DNA of 54,525 bases from Sergeia podlipaevii. Its lineage: Eukaryota; Euglenozoa; Kinetoplastea; Trypanosomatida; Trypanosomatidae. The stretch covers positions 1 to 54,525 of the forward strand of contig JASANZ010002146.1 of assembly GCA_030849805.1 (NCBI GenBank), written 5' to 3'. A program made the position numbers and the translations under genes. Shown here piece after piece: positions 27,501 to 35,801 of this stretch. The notes under the pieces are model-generated. The model did no database searches and was not told the DNA's origin. It saw only the letters and a list, made by a program, of their open reading frames with translations. Position 1 is the first letter of the stretch; every line of letters begins with the position of its first letter.

Positions 27501-29715
27501 GTGTACCAAGGGTACGCACTTCATTCATGCCGATTGTTCTGGGTGTGTGCAAGGGTGGTATGGGCCAGGCTGCGACTCACGGTGTGAGTGCGCCAACGGA
27601 GGTACATGCAATGAGATCACTGGTCTGTGTGTGTGCCCGCAGGACAAGACGATTGGGGGTACCGGATGCTTCCAGGGCTCTAGCTGCCAGTACTGCTGCG
27701 AAGACTTTGGTGGTGATGCTTGCAATGAGCGAAGCTACTGGTGTGATGAGTCCGGTGCGACGGTTGCGGTGGATGACCCGGCTGGGGCACTTATCCAAGT
27801 GAACGGCTACTCTCAGTACCCCTTCTGTGTGACGTGCCGCTGGCGCATTAAAGCGCCATCTACGAACTACATCGTTGTGCTTGATTACCTGTGGTACGAC
27901 ATAGAGACCCCATACGATATGCTTTACTTGTACGACCTGCGCTTGGGCAATCAAAGCAACAGCAAGCCTCAGAGTGGTAGTGTTGAACGTGCAGACAACC
28001 TGCTGCGCAAGGACAATGGACGTGCTGATGTGCCTTTCACTGTCCGTTCTATGGGACCAGAGGTGCAACTGGTCTTTGTCTCTGACTGGGCTGGTGTGAG
28101 GCGAGGGTTTGTTATCAAGTATCGCTTTAAAGCCAAAAGCGCGTGTAAGATCACTTGCCAATCTCCTTCGGTGCTGCCTCTTCAGAGAAACGAACCTGGT
28201 ATCAAGGGCAGCACCAACCAAGATGAGAACACAAAGGAAGATGGAGGAGGGGAAGGTAATACCATGACGTGTGGGGAGGCCATTAGGCTTCCTGACTTGT
28301 GCATCTGCCAGTCACCGTTCTTTGGGTGGAACTGTGATCTTCTCCTTGATACCAGCGCTGTCGCGCCTACGCAATCATCAATGCCGCCGCACCCGACTAC
28401 AGCAGCCGATGGCAATTCTGGGGCGGCGGCGGCGGCGGGTCGTCCTCGAGAGGCGTTTCTTTCAACTGAGTCACTGCTTTTTGTAGATGTCAACGCGTCA
28501 AGCACAACAACAGAAGGGAATGGCGGTGGTGGTAGTGGGAGCACCCCAGTGGACATGGATGTTGGCCAAGCTGCGGTGTATTTACCACTTGTGGTGAACG
28601 GGTTTAGTGTGCTGAGGATTCAGGTACGTGTACGCACTAGGGAGCACGATTTGAGCAAGCATTCGACTGCAGCAAATGATGAGGGAGCACAACATAGTAG
28701 TGGTGAGGGTGAAAAGATGCGGGAAGCATCACAGGTGGAGCAGGAGGAGGAGCTAGGTGCAAGCCTTGTCTTTTCTCTCATCCCAGTGCCTGACAATCAA
28801 TGGCTTGAGAGGGTGGTGAAGTTAATCATGATTATCTCTGAGATTGATCTGCTCGGCGACACACTCAGTTCCACTACGTTGATGCCCCCAGGAGCCACTC
28901 CTCAGCGAATCCCTTTGTTCTATTGCCCAGACACGCCAATGATAACAGTAACTGTGCCACTTCAGAGGCCTTCTACTGCAGAGGGTAGCTCAAGTTTATC
29001 CTTACTCGAGCCGCAACAACAACAGCACGATGGTACCACCTCAGGAGCGGAGACGGCAGGCGTCAATAGCCCATCATCATCGTCATCACTCATGTGGGTA
29101 GCTCAGGTGCTAGTTGCACTTTCATGGAACGCCTCGGAGTCGGTGCCTGCTGAAGCATACCAGGCTGCGGCGAACCCGAGACTGGCGGCTAATTTTGTAG
29201 TGGTTGCTCGCTCCCTGCAGCACTATGACAAGGACAATGTAAAGGCAGGGAAAAGCTTACGCACCGTAGCACAGTGCACAAAGTTAGATACTGTGGTGCT
29301 GACTGGGGAAGCCCTTCTGCCAGAATCAGTACCCGTTGTGAAACTAACAAGTCATTCATACATATCCACATTTGGATTTCTTTTTATTGTTGCTGCATCA
29401 GTGAGTATGGGGATTGCAGGCGGTTTCCTGTGGCAGCGGTTGCCGCCGCGTTATCGGTGTGATGATGTCCCAGCTTCATCCCTGACTCAAGGCTTGTTTC
29501 CTGGCAGTCCTGGCGATGGACGTGGCGGCGGACAGCTACCTCTCTACGTTGCTATAGAGGAGCCGACGAGTGGGGAGGAGGAGCTAACGGATATGCTACC
29601 AAGTTTGCTTCGAAGTGACTCTTTTGTGCCCGCAGTGGATGCCAATGGGCTAGCGTTCCCGCTTGCCTCCCGCCCCGAGAGGCGGTCAGTCCGGGTGAGA
29701 AAGGGCCCGCAGTGA
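24550..29715 (+). CDS. Membrane-anchored subtilisin-like serine protease with EGF-like and CUB-like regions
   Basis: A 1721-residue secretory-pathway protease (S8 family). A signal peptide covers about residues 13-36 (TALTLCLIVVVVLVAPSAHA). A propeptide-like region runs to about 430. The catalytic domain follows: Asp448 (IAIADSGLD), His500 (SGHGTHVAGSA), oxyanion Asn611 (FAAGN) and Ser701 (AGTSMATALVAGGA), so the active site is complete. A beta-sandwich-like segment follows, then Cys-rich EGF-like repeats (about 933-1060; e.g. CSGHGTCDPVTKQCLC) and a CUB-like domain (about 1064-1195). After a low-complexity stretch comes one transmembrane helix (about 1603-1628) and an acidic cytosolic tail. 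The active site thus faces the lumen or outside. Leishmania has a large subtilisin of similar length, and related SUB proteins process partners there. ATG 24550 is the first after the acceptor. Confidence 0.94.
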   Translation: MNHQRRAFPSSALRVTALTLCLIVVVVLVAPSAHATAVERRRKGRSENPAARLSTLQKWICSDYVQEGAVPLHQSLTRVRQQNVERARSKRTATLMDSTGDVTLEEQLNATDAAHVYRRGTARASGTYVAVCRDSIGLGEAGKLSSFYSHRRGASVLSLNGIAATAQAFADIHIVDSETVLVFLPTASSMTRGEGSRGDASGIAAAAAAAEVLEQVLGANAKVLNVFATSTGQLLKLSRETRSLLFAEATTPSRASEEITLSSPFSQETRVGVWTAPGQEHFVLQDLLRSRRLRDLTQQLHGSDGDDDNHNKESNRRDNMCEVTYAVEEGGPEMGSGGVAADCTSQACFLAVSLRERHLFVNGETHYTPLSSACAAVLRAMVAHPAVRWVERLHQRSAELLNDKASALVQRGHAGLTASSSGNTPQKIAYPLWDLGLDGKNEIIAIADSGLDVSSCFFADAKYPVSIYPEVNMRHRKVISFYACEGPEIVPAQFDVESGHGTHVAGSASGCACGDGGTSPVSSSCATMRKYNGIAPGAKLFFRALGCDGTMSLTLPTNIRDVFAPAYSAGARIASNSWGFRSNDEYTAVERVVDKFVYSHDDMLILFAAGNVPEKGLYSPGMSKNVLTVGSHLSSALPRDQDSVSPRSAYGPTYDGRRKPDVVGPGGPQIWSVRASGLHTSVPLSQPAKDTCEITSKAGTSMATALVAGGAALVRQHLREDVGIAVPSAALMKSYLIHASTNLASPRSGFGRVDLSLLVPAASPTASALQLRSWIRDRVLLENRATHQYCFSAYTPRDIQARTTPQTKTEETFLKVTLGWTDIAAAAEGSRHSLVHDLDLVVVDVDGKMYYVGLAEPTAPFFDRMNNFEQVRIPMTDALAKGFRAMVYGHDVRAADVQAYALVVSAPGLEAKDHCDNAFAELASAQHNVSVQCPNQCSGHGTCDPVTKQCLCHRNYASIDCSLCDSEVLCNRHGVCNAATMTCTCTKGTHFIHADCSGCVQGWYGPGCDSRCECANGGTCNEITGLCVCPQDKTIGGTGCFQGSSCQYCCEDFGGDACNERSYWCDESGATVAVDDPAGALIQVNGYSQYPFCVTCRWRIKAPSTNYIVVLDYLWYDIETPYDMLYLYDLRLGNQSNSKPQSGSVERADNLLRKDNGRADVPFTVRSMGPEVQLVFVSDWAGVRRGFVIKYRFKAKSACKITCQSPSVLPLQRNEPGIKGSTNQDENTKEDGGGEGNTMTCGEAIRLPDLCICQSPFFGWNCDLLLDTSAVAPTQSSMPPHPTTAADGNSGAAAAAGRPREAFLSTESLLFVDVNASSTTTEGNGGGGSGSTPVDMDVGQAAVYLPLVVNGFSVLRIQVRVRTREHDLSKHSTAANDEGAQHSSGEGEKMREASQVEQEEELGASLVFSLIPVPDNQWLERVVKLIMIISEIDLLGDTLSSTTLMPPGATPQRIPLFYCPDTPMITVTVPLQRPSTAEGSSSLSLLEPQQQQHDGTTSGAETAGVNSPSSSSSLMWVAQVLVALSWNASESVPAEAYQAAANPRLAANFVVVARSLQHYDKDNVKAGKSLRTVAQCTKLDTVVLTGEALLPESVPVVKLTSHSYISTFGFLFIVAASVSMGIAGGFLWQRLPPRYRCDDVPASSLTQGLFPGSPGDGRGGGQLPLYVAIEEPTSGEEELTDMLPSLLRSDSFVPAVDANGLAFPLASRPERRSVRVRKGPQ

Positions 29716-30286
29716 CACCATGGCATTGCAGCAAAAATAAAAAGATATATATACTAAAAGAAAAAGAGGGAAAAGAGAGAGAGAGAGAGAAGCACATGAG
29801 CACTTGGTATCCTTTTTTTATTAAAAAAAAAGTAGTGACTGCGCTTTAATTTCGTCCTTTTTTTCTTTCCACACCCCTTCTTTGTGCCTTGCAGGAATTG
29901 TGGTTCCAGTATTGTGTCTTCTTTTATCTTTGCTGCTGCTGTTGTTGTTATTGTACTCTCTCTCTTTCTCTTTCTTTTTCTTACACACGATGTACTACTA
30001 CTACTCCGCTTTAGCTACGAAATGGACAATCATCGCTGAGCTCACGTATTGACAGCCAGCTCTGTGCGCTCCTTAAAGCCTACCAGTTGTTCCTTAGCGA
30101 TCACTCAGCTAATTGTGTGTCTATTGTTTGATTCTTCACTTTCTCCATATATTTACTCTCTTTTTTCTTTTTTTCCTTCTTGTGTGTGTGCGACGTAGTG
30201 CAACTAAGTCTCCACATTAGCGGGGAGAATTTTCTCTGCGGGATCAAAAGAGGGAGGCGGGGGGACAATATATATAAGGAAAGGCA
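29716..30286 (+). promoter_or_regulatory. Spacer with trans-splice signal for the ABC ATPase gene
   Basis: No gene seen. Contains a GA repeat (about 29776-29791), a TTG/CTG stretch (about 29931-29951) and T runs. The pyrimidine-rich tract at about 30128-30182 followed by GACGTAG (AG 30197-30198) is the likely acceptor; no ATG intervenes before 30287. Confidence 0.55.
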
Positions 30287-31414
30287 ATGCTCACCAACTC
30301 CCAACGTGATCACATGGATAGTCGCAGCTCTGCAACTGAATCTTCAAGAGTTGCATCGTCTCCGCCCACGTTTGCCATTCGTGATGCCTATTCGCGGCAA
30401 CATCAGCTTTCAACGGAGCCAATCACCCTGCGGCTTATGCATGTAAGCAAGAGCTACCCTATCGAGAACTCCGAGGAACGTGTGGTGGCTCTCAAGGACA
30501 TTAATCTTTCTGGCGCGGAATGCGGCGAAGGAGGAGGAGCAACTGCGCCAGAGCAGGCGGATGGCGCGGCGGTCTCCGTGATGGACCACGGTAGGACTGT
30601 TGACCTTCCGGCTTTTGGGCCAGTACGGCGCGGTGAGTTCGTCATGATTCGCGGTCCCAGTGGTGGCGGTAAGACGACGCTGCTGAATATCATCGGCACC
30701 ATCGACAACTGCACGGATGGCAAGGTGGAGCTCAATGGCGAGGTTATTGATAAAAACACGCCTGAAGCCCGACTGGCCGACATGCGTTTGCGTATGCTTG
30801 GCTTTGTCTTTCAGACGTTCAACCTTATCCCCACCATGACCGCTGCCGAGAACGTGGAGCTGCCCATGACGCTTCTTGGGAAGCATTCCACAAAAGAGAT
30901 TCGCCTGCGATCGCGGCAGCTGCTGACGCTCGTTGGGCTCCGCAACCGTGTCAATCACTTACCCTCTGAGCTCAGTGGAGGGGAGCAACAGCGCGTCACG
31001 ATAGCGCGCAGTCTCGCCAACAATCCTTCGCTGCTTCTGTTGGATGAACCCACAGGCGACCTTGACACCGCTAACACGATTGAAGTGATGGATCTGCTAC
31101 TGCGCATTAACCGTGCCACCCACACCACGTGCATCATGGTGACACATAACGCAGACATTGAGTGCTATGCAGACCGTGTGCTGTACGTCTCAGACGGTCG
31201 CTTTGTACGCGAGGTGCACAACGCAAAGCCGATGCGACTTGATGGGGATGCATATGCCAAGTACGTGGCGGCGAAGGAGTCGGCGCAAATGAATGCTGAG
31301 TCTGTGGTGCACTCCAGCGGGCTAAAGAAAAGGGGAAGCATGGAGGAGGAGGAGGAGGAACTGCCATGCACTCCCATGTGTGACGCTCGCTATCGTAGAA
31401 ATGCAAGAGAGTAG
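30287..31414 (+). CDS. Stand-alone ABC transporter ATPase of the MacB/LolD type (kinetoplastid ABCH-like)
   Basis: A 375-residue soluble nucleotide-binding protein with no membrane segment. Walker A GPSGGGKT at 123-130; Q-loop in FVFQTFNLIPTM; signature LSGGEQQ at 229-235; Walker B LLLLDEP with Asp253-Glu254; D-loop GDLDTAN; switch His in MVTHNAD. The closest pattern is bacterial MacB/LolD/FtsE ATPases, which serve a separate permease. Trypanosomatids have a small ABCH family of this kind. There is an extra ~40-residue Gly/Ala/acidic insert before Walker A (about 80-115), a disordered N-terminus of about 45 residues, and a basic-acidic C-terminal tail (about 325-375). No permease gene is nearby, so its partner must be elsewhere. 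ATG 30287 is the first ATG after the acceptor. Confidence 0.9.
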   Translation: MLTNSQRDHMDSRSSATESSRVASSPPTFAIRDAYSRQHQLSTEPITLRLMHVSKSYPIENSEERVVALKDINLSGAECGEGGGATAPEQADGAAVSVMDHGRTVDLPAFGPVRRGEFVMIRGPSGGGKTTLLNIIGTIDNCTDGKVELNGEVIDKNTPEARLADMRLRMLGFVFQTFNLIPTMTAAENVELPMTLLGKHSTKEIRLRSRQLLTLVGLRNRVNHLPSELSGGEQQRVTIARSLANNPSLLLLDEPTGDLDTANTIEVMDLLLRINRATHTTCIMVTHNADIECYADRVLYVSDGRFVREVHNAKPMRLDGDAYAKYVAAKESAQMNAESVVHSSGLKKRGSMEEEEEELPCTPMCDARYRRNARE

Positions 31415-31432
31415 TGTGTGTGTGTGTGTGTG
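31415..31432. repeat. TG dinucleotide microsatellite
   Basis: About nine TG units directly abutting the TAG stop of the ABC ATPase gene, hence at the start of its 3' UTR. Confidence 0.85.
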
Positions 31433-32149
31433 CTGTGTGGGAGATGTGAACTACTGCATCATTTCGAAGTATTATTTTTAAAAAGAAAATGCATATATTG
31501 CTGAAGAGCTGTCCATATGGCGAGCCTGCAGCTGTCGTGTATAGTTACTATCCCCGATTGCATACTATTACAATTGCTTTATGGAAGGGAAGAAAGAGAT
31601 GGTCTCTCCTCTCTCTCTCTCGTTTCTTTTTACGCTTTACTAGATACTTTCTTGCGTCTTTGGTTAAGGCACCTATATAATTCTACATGTCTTCATTGTT
31701 GTCGCTTGCATGACGAGAAGAGAAGAAAGAGGAACGCGAGTGAGTCTAGGTCACTACTGTGTATATTCTTTTTTTGGTTATCGCTGCTGTATGCATGTAT
31801 GCTGTATCTTTGTGACTTCTTTTTTTTCTTCTTCTTCTTTTTGTGTTTACCATCACACAGTAGAAAGGCCTCTTTTGCTTAGGGCAGTACACACTTAGAG
31901 TACCTTCCAAGACAAAAGAGAGACTATAGACAGTACGTATTATTGCTGCTTCCCTTTTGTTCGTTTCTTTGTCATCCGTGCTTGCGAAGTGAGAAGCGGT
32001 ATAGGGTGACGCGCGTACTTGCAATAATAACTATCTTTCTTAACAAACCTCTTTTGAAGTTCATCGGCATCTACTTTAAAAAAAAAAAAAAGAGATTGGC
32101 GCGTGAGCGGAGAAACAATTTTGTACATAGAGTAAAAAAAAAGAGGGGA
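31415..32149 (+). promoter_or_regulatory. Spacer with trans-splice signals for the RING-CH gene
   Basis: No gene seen. A TG repeat starts directly after the ABC stop codon (31415-31432). T/C tracts at about 31818-31845 (AG 31859-31860) and 31950-31975 (AG 31988-31989) are candidate acceptors. After the second, no ATG occurs before 32150. Confidence 0.5.
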
Positions 32150-35100
32150 ATGATTGGGGATACCTTCGTAGTCGATGAAGTCAACGTCAGCGCCAGCAAC
32201 GATAGCGCGGCAAGGGCTGGGGGACTTGACACCCGCGTAGAAAAAGATAAGAACAACAGTAGTAGCGCTAGTACTGGCCGTGGCAAGAGCCCTGAGCGCG
32301 AGGCATCTAATGTAGAAGAAGTCGAGTGCTGGATATGTCGAGACTCGACGTCGGAAACGGAAAATCCCATCCTACACAACGTCTGCAGGTGCACAGGCTC
32401 GATTGGTGCCGTTCATCAGGAATGCATTGATTACTGGGTGTTTTCACGTCGCAGTACCATCTGCAGTAGCTGTGGTACTCCTTACAACATCATCTCTGGC
32501 GAATATCCGGAGGGCGCTCACTACCCCGCTCTCTTTGGAGAGCAAGCCCATTTTGTCCTTCGATATCTAGTGCTTCCCCTGTTTGGTCAGCTTGCCAACT
32601 TTGCCGTGGCGCTGGTGGTGCGGCATGTGCTGCCCGCTGTAGTGATTGGTGCCATGTTTTATTGGCGGGAGTGCTGCACGCTAGCGCGTGTGTGCATCAG
32701 CGGACCAAGTGCCGGGTGGCAAGAAGCTTATGAAGCGGCATCAGAACTAGAGCGAAAGAACATGCTGCCTGAGTACGCCATGCGTGCCAACGCTGCGCCA
32801 CCTTCTTGGTTGCCCCTCCAGCCTCTCTGCTGGCTGCTGCTTAACTTGGTCGTGCTTGGAGCTGCGGTGGTCGCCTCAGTGCGCAGCTGCTTTGCTGGAC
32901 GAGAAGGGTGGCGCGCCTTCTTCGCGGATAGCACTCCGCTGCTTCACATCGGCATCCCCGAGCAGCTTTTTGGCGATGATGAAGACATTGCGAATATACG
33001 GGCAGAGGCAGGCGCGGTGAATGGACAAGCTGGCGGCGACGTTAATGGTGATCGTAACGTTGGTGGCGAAAACAATGGCGATCTACCAGCGGAAGTGGAT
33101 GAAAACCAGCAACAAGGGATGGGCGAGGAGCTCATGCATGACATGAACGCCAGCAACACCATAGAGGCGCTCTTTGTCTCTATTGAGCAATGGCGAATCA
33201 CCCTAGGGGTGATGGAGAAGCTATCCTTTTTAGCAATGAAGGCGTTGGTGGAGATTGCGTTTGGTGTGCCATTGGCGTACTTAATCAACACCCCGGTAAA
33301 GATGGCCGCGGTGGCGGTCGTAGTGATGATAGCTACTGTGGCTTGGCGCTTTGTGTGGCCACCCAAGGAGGTTCGCAACAATCGTCGGCGCTATCAGGAG
33401 ATTTTAGATCGCAAGGGCGAGGTCACGCCAGAAGAAGAGTATCGACTGTACGTTACCTTTGTCTTTGGTGTTTTTCTCTTTTCCTTTCTGGTGCCCGTTG
33501 GCGCAGGCATTCTGTTGCGGTATAGCAGTGCGCCATTCTTTGTGGCACCACCGCAATCCTTAGCATTTGTTTTTGACTGTCTGTGTCCGGTGAAAGTGCT
33601 TCTCTACTGGATGATAGGCACGTGCTGCTCAGCGGTGCTCATGTACATGGAGGGGAATCTCATGATGCCTGTATTTGCACCCGGTGTGGACATTTTCTTC
33701 CTCAGGGCCATCGACGTGCGCACGGACGTGGAAGGCAATTATTGGTGCTTCACGTTCAAGCAGGTGTTTGATGCGGACCCGCTGCGTCTCATTGCCAATG
33801 GGCTCACCATGGCGGTGGTGTATTTTCTCGCGCTCTACTTCTTTGTTATCATCGGCATCGTGTGTGCTATTTCTATTCGCATACTACTGTGGGATGATGT
33901 GAGGAGAGGCCGACTTGTCTTTCCATTGGACCGAGGCTTCCCCGTGGAGTTTCCCTTGAGTGGATACAATCTGACGACCCCCGAATGGCTGCGGCTGCAG
34001 GCGGCAAGGATGGTGAAGGAAACGTCGGAGTATTTCTACGGTGTAAACAATATTACAAGGCCGGCTCCCATCTTAACTCCTGAGGATGCACGAGATATGC
34101 TGCAAGGAACGTGGCCACTCATGCGATACGGCCTAATGGACATCACAGGATCTGGCTTCATGTGCCGCTCGCTCGCGGTAGTTGCGCCGTTTTTCTACAC
34201 CGATTTGCTGGGTGCGCCACATGGCGAGATGTTTAAGAAGTATCGCGACACGATGGCAGCCAACCCAGAATACCCCACTGAGCAACTGCTACGAGACTTT
34301 GTGACGGAAACAATTAATGAGATTGATGGCAAGATCGGCGGGGCGGAGCGGCGAGAGCGGCTTGTGAAGGTTGAAAATCTTGGTGGATGCTATGCGGCTG
34401 GGACGGTTGTTCTTTTCAGCAAGTTGCCTGTGCTTCGGATTGTCGCAAATCCTCTTACGTGGATTGACTTTAGCTTCCCAGGTTTCTTCACGGTACTTGC
34501 GGACGTGCACCTGCTTGTCATGGTGCTCACGTTAGTGGGCTGCCTTACCAACTTTCCCTTGCTACGCCTGCAGCTTAGGGTCGCATTTTACGTAGGGAAT
34601 GCTCTTGCCAAGATGCTGGGGATGTGGTTTTTCTTTTTTGATGAAGCGCGTGTGGCCGCCTTGAAGGAGTATCTCAGGAACCCACACTGGAATGTGCTTC
34701 GTATGCCACCCATCCCTGCAGAGCAGGCAATGCTCCGTCGTGATCGCATCGTCGCCCCTGAGGCATTGCCTACACACTTAAAGCTGCGGCTCGCTGTGTT
34801 CTCGGTGTTGTTTTATTTTGCCACGGTGATGTGCTTTTGGACTCTGCCAGTGTTGTTTGCTGTTCCCCTCTTTACCATCATGCCTTTCGGGTTTCAACTC
34901 GTAGTCACCTCGTGCAATATCGCCCTGTTTGCGTGCAACCCACATCAGTACGTAGGAAACTTGGCCATGTCCATTGCCGTTCTTATCCTCGTTATGTGGT
35001 ATATAGTGGCTTGGCCTATCTCGGTGGTGTACGTTATCTTTACGTTCAGGACCTTGCTTGTCCGTGAAACTTTCGAGTACCACTACAAGATTAAGCGGAA

Positions 35101-35245
35101 GGTAGGCAGCTATGATGACGTGGAGGAGTATAGTGCAGATGAAGAGGGTGAAGAGATGATGCAGCAGCGGCAGCAAGCTATGGGAAGTGGCCGTGGCGCG
35201 AGTGCTGATGCAGGGGAGGTGGCACATGCAGTTGGGGAACAGTGA
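32150..35245 (+). CDS. RING-CH multi-spanning E3 ubiquitin ligase (Doa10/MARCH6-like)
   Basis: A 1031-residue membrane protein. The N-terminal RING-CH domain is complete: Cys60-x2-Cys63-x15-Cys79-x-Cys81-x7-His89-x2-Cys92-x12-Cys105-x2-Cys108, the C4HC3 order of MARCH-type ligases, with Trp96 after the His-Cys pair. Beyond it are many hydrophobic segments (for example about 150-180, 220-245, 385-405, 440-465, 480-510, 550-580, 780-800, 885-920, 930-965) spread through the length, with a disordered acidic Asn/Gly-rich loop near 285-335 and an acidic tail. An N-terminal RING-CH followed by about a dozen transmembrane segments is the plan of yeast Doa10 and human MARCH6, which ubiquitinate misfolded proteins at the ER and inner nuclear membrane. 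The frame runs upstream through the leader, but ATG 32150 is the first ATG. The family assignment is firm; orthology to Doa10 is inferred from architecture. Confidence 0.87.
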   Translation: MIGDTFVVDEVNVSASNDSAARAGGLDTRVEKDKNNSSSASTGRGKSPEREASNVEEVECWICRDSTSETENPILHNVCRCTGSIGAVHQECIDYWVFSRRSTICSSCGTPYNIISGEYPEGAHYPALFGEQAHFVLRYLVLPLFGQLANFAVALVVRHVLPAVVIGAMFYWRECCTLARVCISGPSAGWQEAYEAASELERKNMLPEYAMRANAAPPSWLPLQPLCWLLLNLVVLGAAVVASVRSCFAGREGWRAFFADSTPLLHIGIPEQLFGDDEDIANIRAEAGAVNGQAGGDVNGDRNVGGENNGDLPAEVDENQQQGMGEELMHDMNASNTIEALFVSIEQWRITLGVMEKLSFLAMKALVEIAFGVPLAYLINTPVKMAAVAVVVMIATVAWRFVWPPKEVRNNRRRYQEILDRKGEVTPEEEYRLYVTFVFGVFLFSFLVPVGAGILLRYSSAPFFVAPPQSLAFVFDCLCPVKVLLYWMIGTCCSAVLMYMEGNLMMPVFAPGVDIFFLRAIDVRTDVEGNYWCFTFKQVFDADPLRLIANGLTMAVVYFLALYFFVIIGIVCAISIRILLWDDVRRGRLVFPLDRGFPVEFPLSGYNLTTPEWLRLQAARMVKETSEYFYGVNNITRPAPILTPEDARDMLQGTWPLMRYGLMDITGSGFMCRSLAVVAPFFYTDLLGAPHGEMFKKYRDTMAANPEYPTEQLLRDFVTETINEIDGKIGGAERRERLVKVENLGGCYAAGTVVLFSKLPVLRIVANPLTWIDFSFPGFFTVLADVHLLVMVLTLVGCLTNFPLLRLQLRVAFYVGNALAKMLGMWFFFFDEARVAALKEYLRNPHWNVLRMPPIPAEQAMLRRDRIVAPEALPTHLKLRLAVFSVLFYFATVMCFWTLPVLFAVPLFTIMPFGFQLVVTSCNIALFACNPHQYVGNLAMSIAVLILVMWYIVAWPISVVYVIFTFRTLLVRETFEYHYKIKRKVGSYDDVEEYSADEEGEEMMQQRQQAMGSGRGASADAGEVAHAVGEQ

Positions 35246-35801
35246 TATGCTGCGTGTGTGTGTGTGTGTGTGCTCTCCCTCTCTCTCTCTTGTTGTTGTT
35301 GTTGTTGTTGTTCTTATATTGTTTGCTGTTGCTTTCAGAACACCTTTTGTACGCTGAAATATGCCGTGTATCCCTGCTGCATATATATTCATTTTTTTTT
35401 CTTCTTCTTCTTTTTGACGACTCCCGGTTGGAGGATGATTAGCATCATCATCATGGCTATTGTTATTGTTGTTATTATTTACTACCTGCGTGACTTGTAG
35501 CACATGCTGCCACCTCAGCGCGTCTTTACCAGAAATTCACTCTTTTCTTTTTTTTTTCCTTTACCATAGTTATTTCAAGAAGCTATACCAGTTACTTGCT
35601 GTCAACAGTTGCGTCTTGGATGTTTTTCCTGCTTTTTTTTTTTGAAATCAGAAACTTTTTTTAGAAAAATTTTACATCGATGCTGCTATCCCTTCTTCTT
35701 TCCTTCCCTTTCCCTTTTTTTACTCTTGTGCAGCAGACGCCACGCTTTTTTTAAAACCACGAAAAGCGGATATAGTAGTAGTGGGTGTCATCATAGATCC
35801 A
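35246..35801 (+). promoter_or_regulatory. Spacer with strong trans-splice signal for the dsRBD/HA2 protein gene
   Basis: No gene seen. Contains TG and CT repeats (about 35254-35288), a TTG repeat (about 35290-35312) and T runs. A clear pyrimidine tract (about 35690-35725) ends in GTGCAGCAG (AG 35732-35733), leaving about 68 nt with no ATG before 35802. Confidence 0.6.

Noticed and set aside
31943..32149. Lys-rich N-terminal extension of the RING-CH protein
   Set aside because: No ATG in the extension; the Lys run comes from A tracts in the leader.
34778..35503. 241-codon minus-strand frame at the end of the RING-CH gene
   Set aside because: Half is low-complexity (Asn, Thr, His runs) read from spacer repeats; the rest is antisense to coding.
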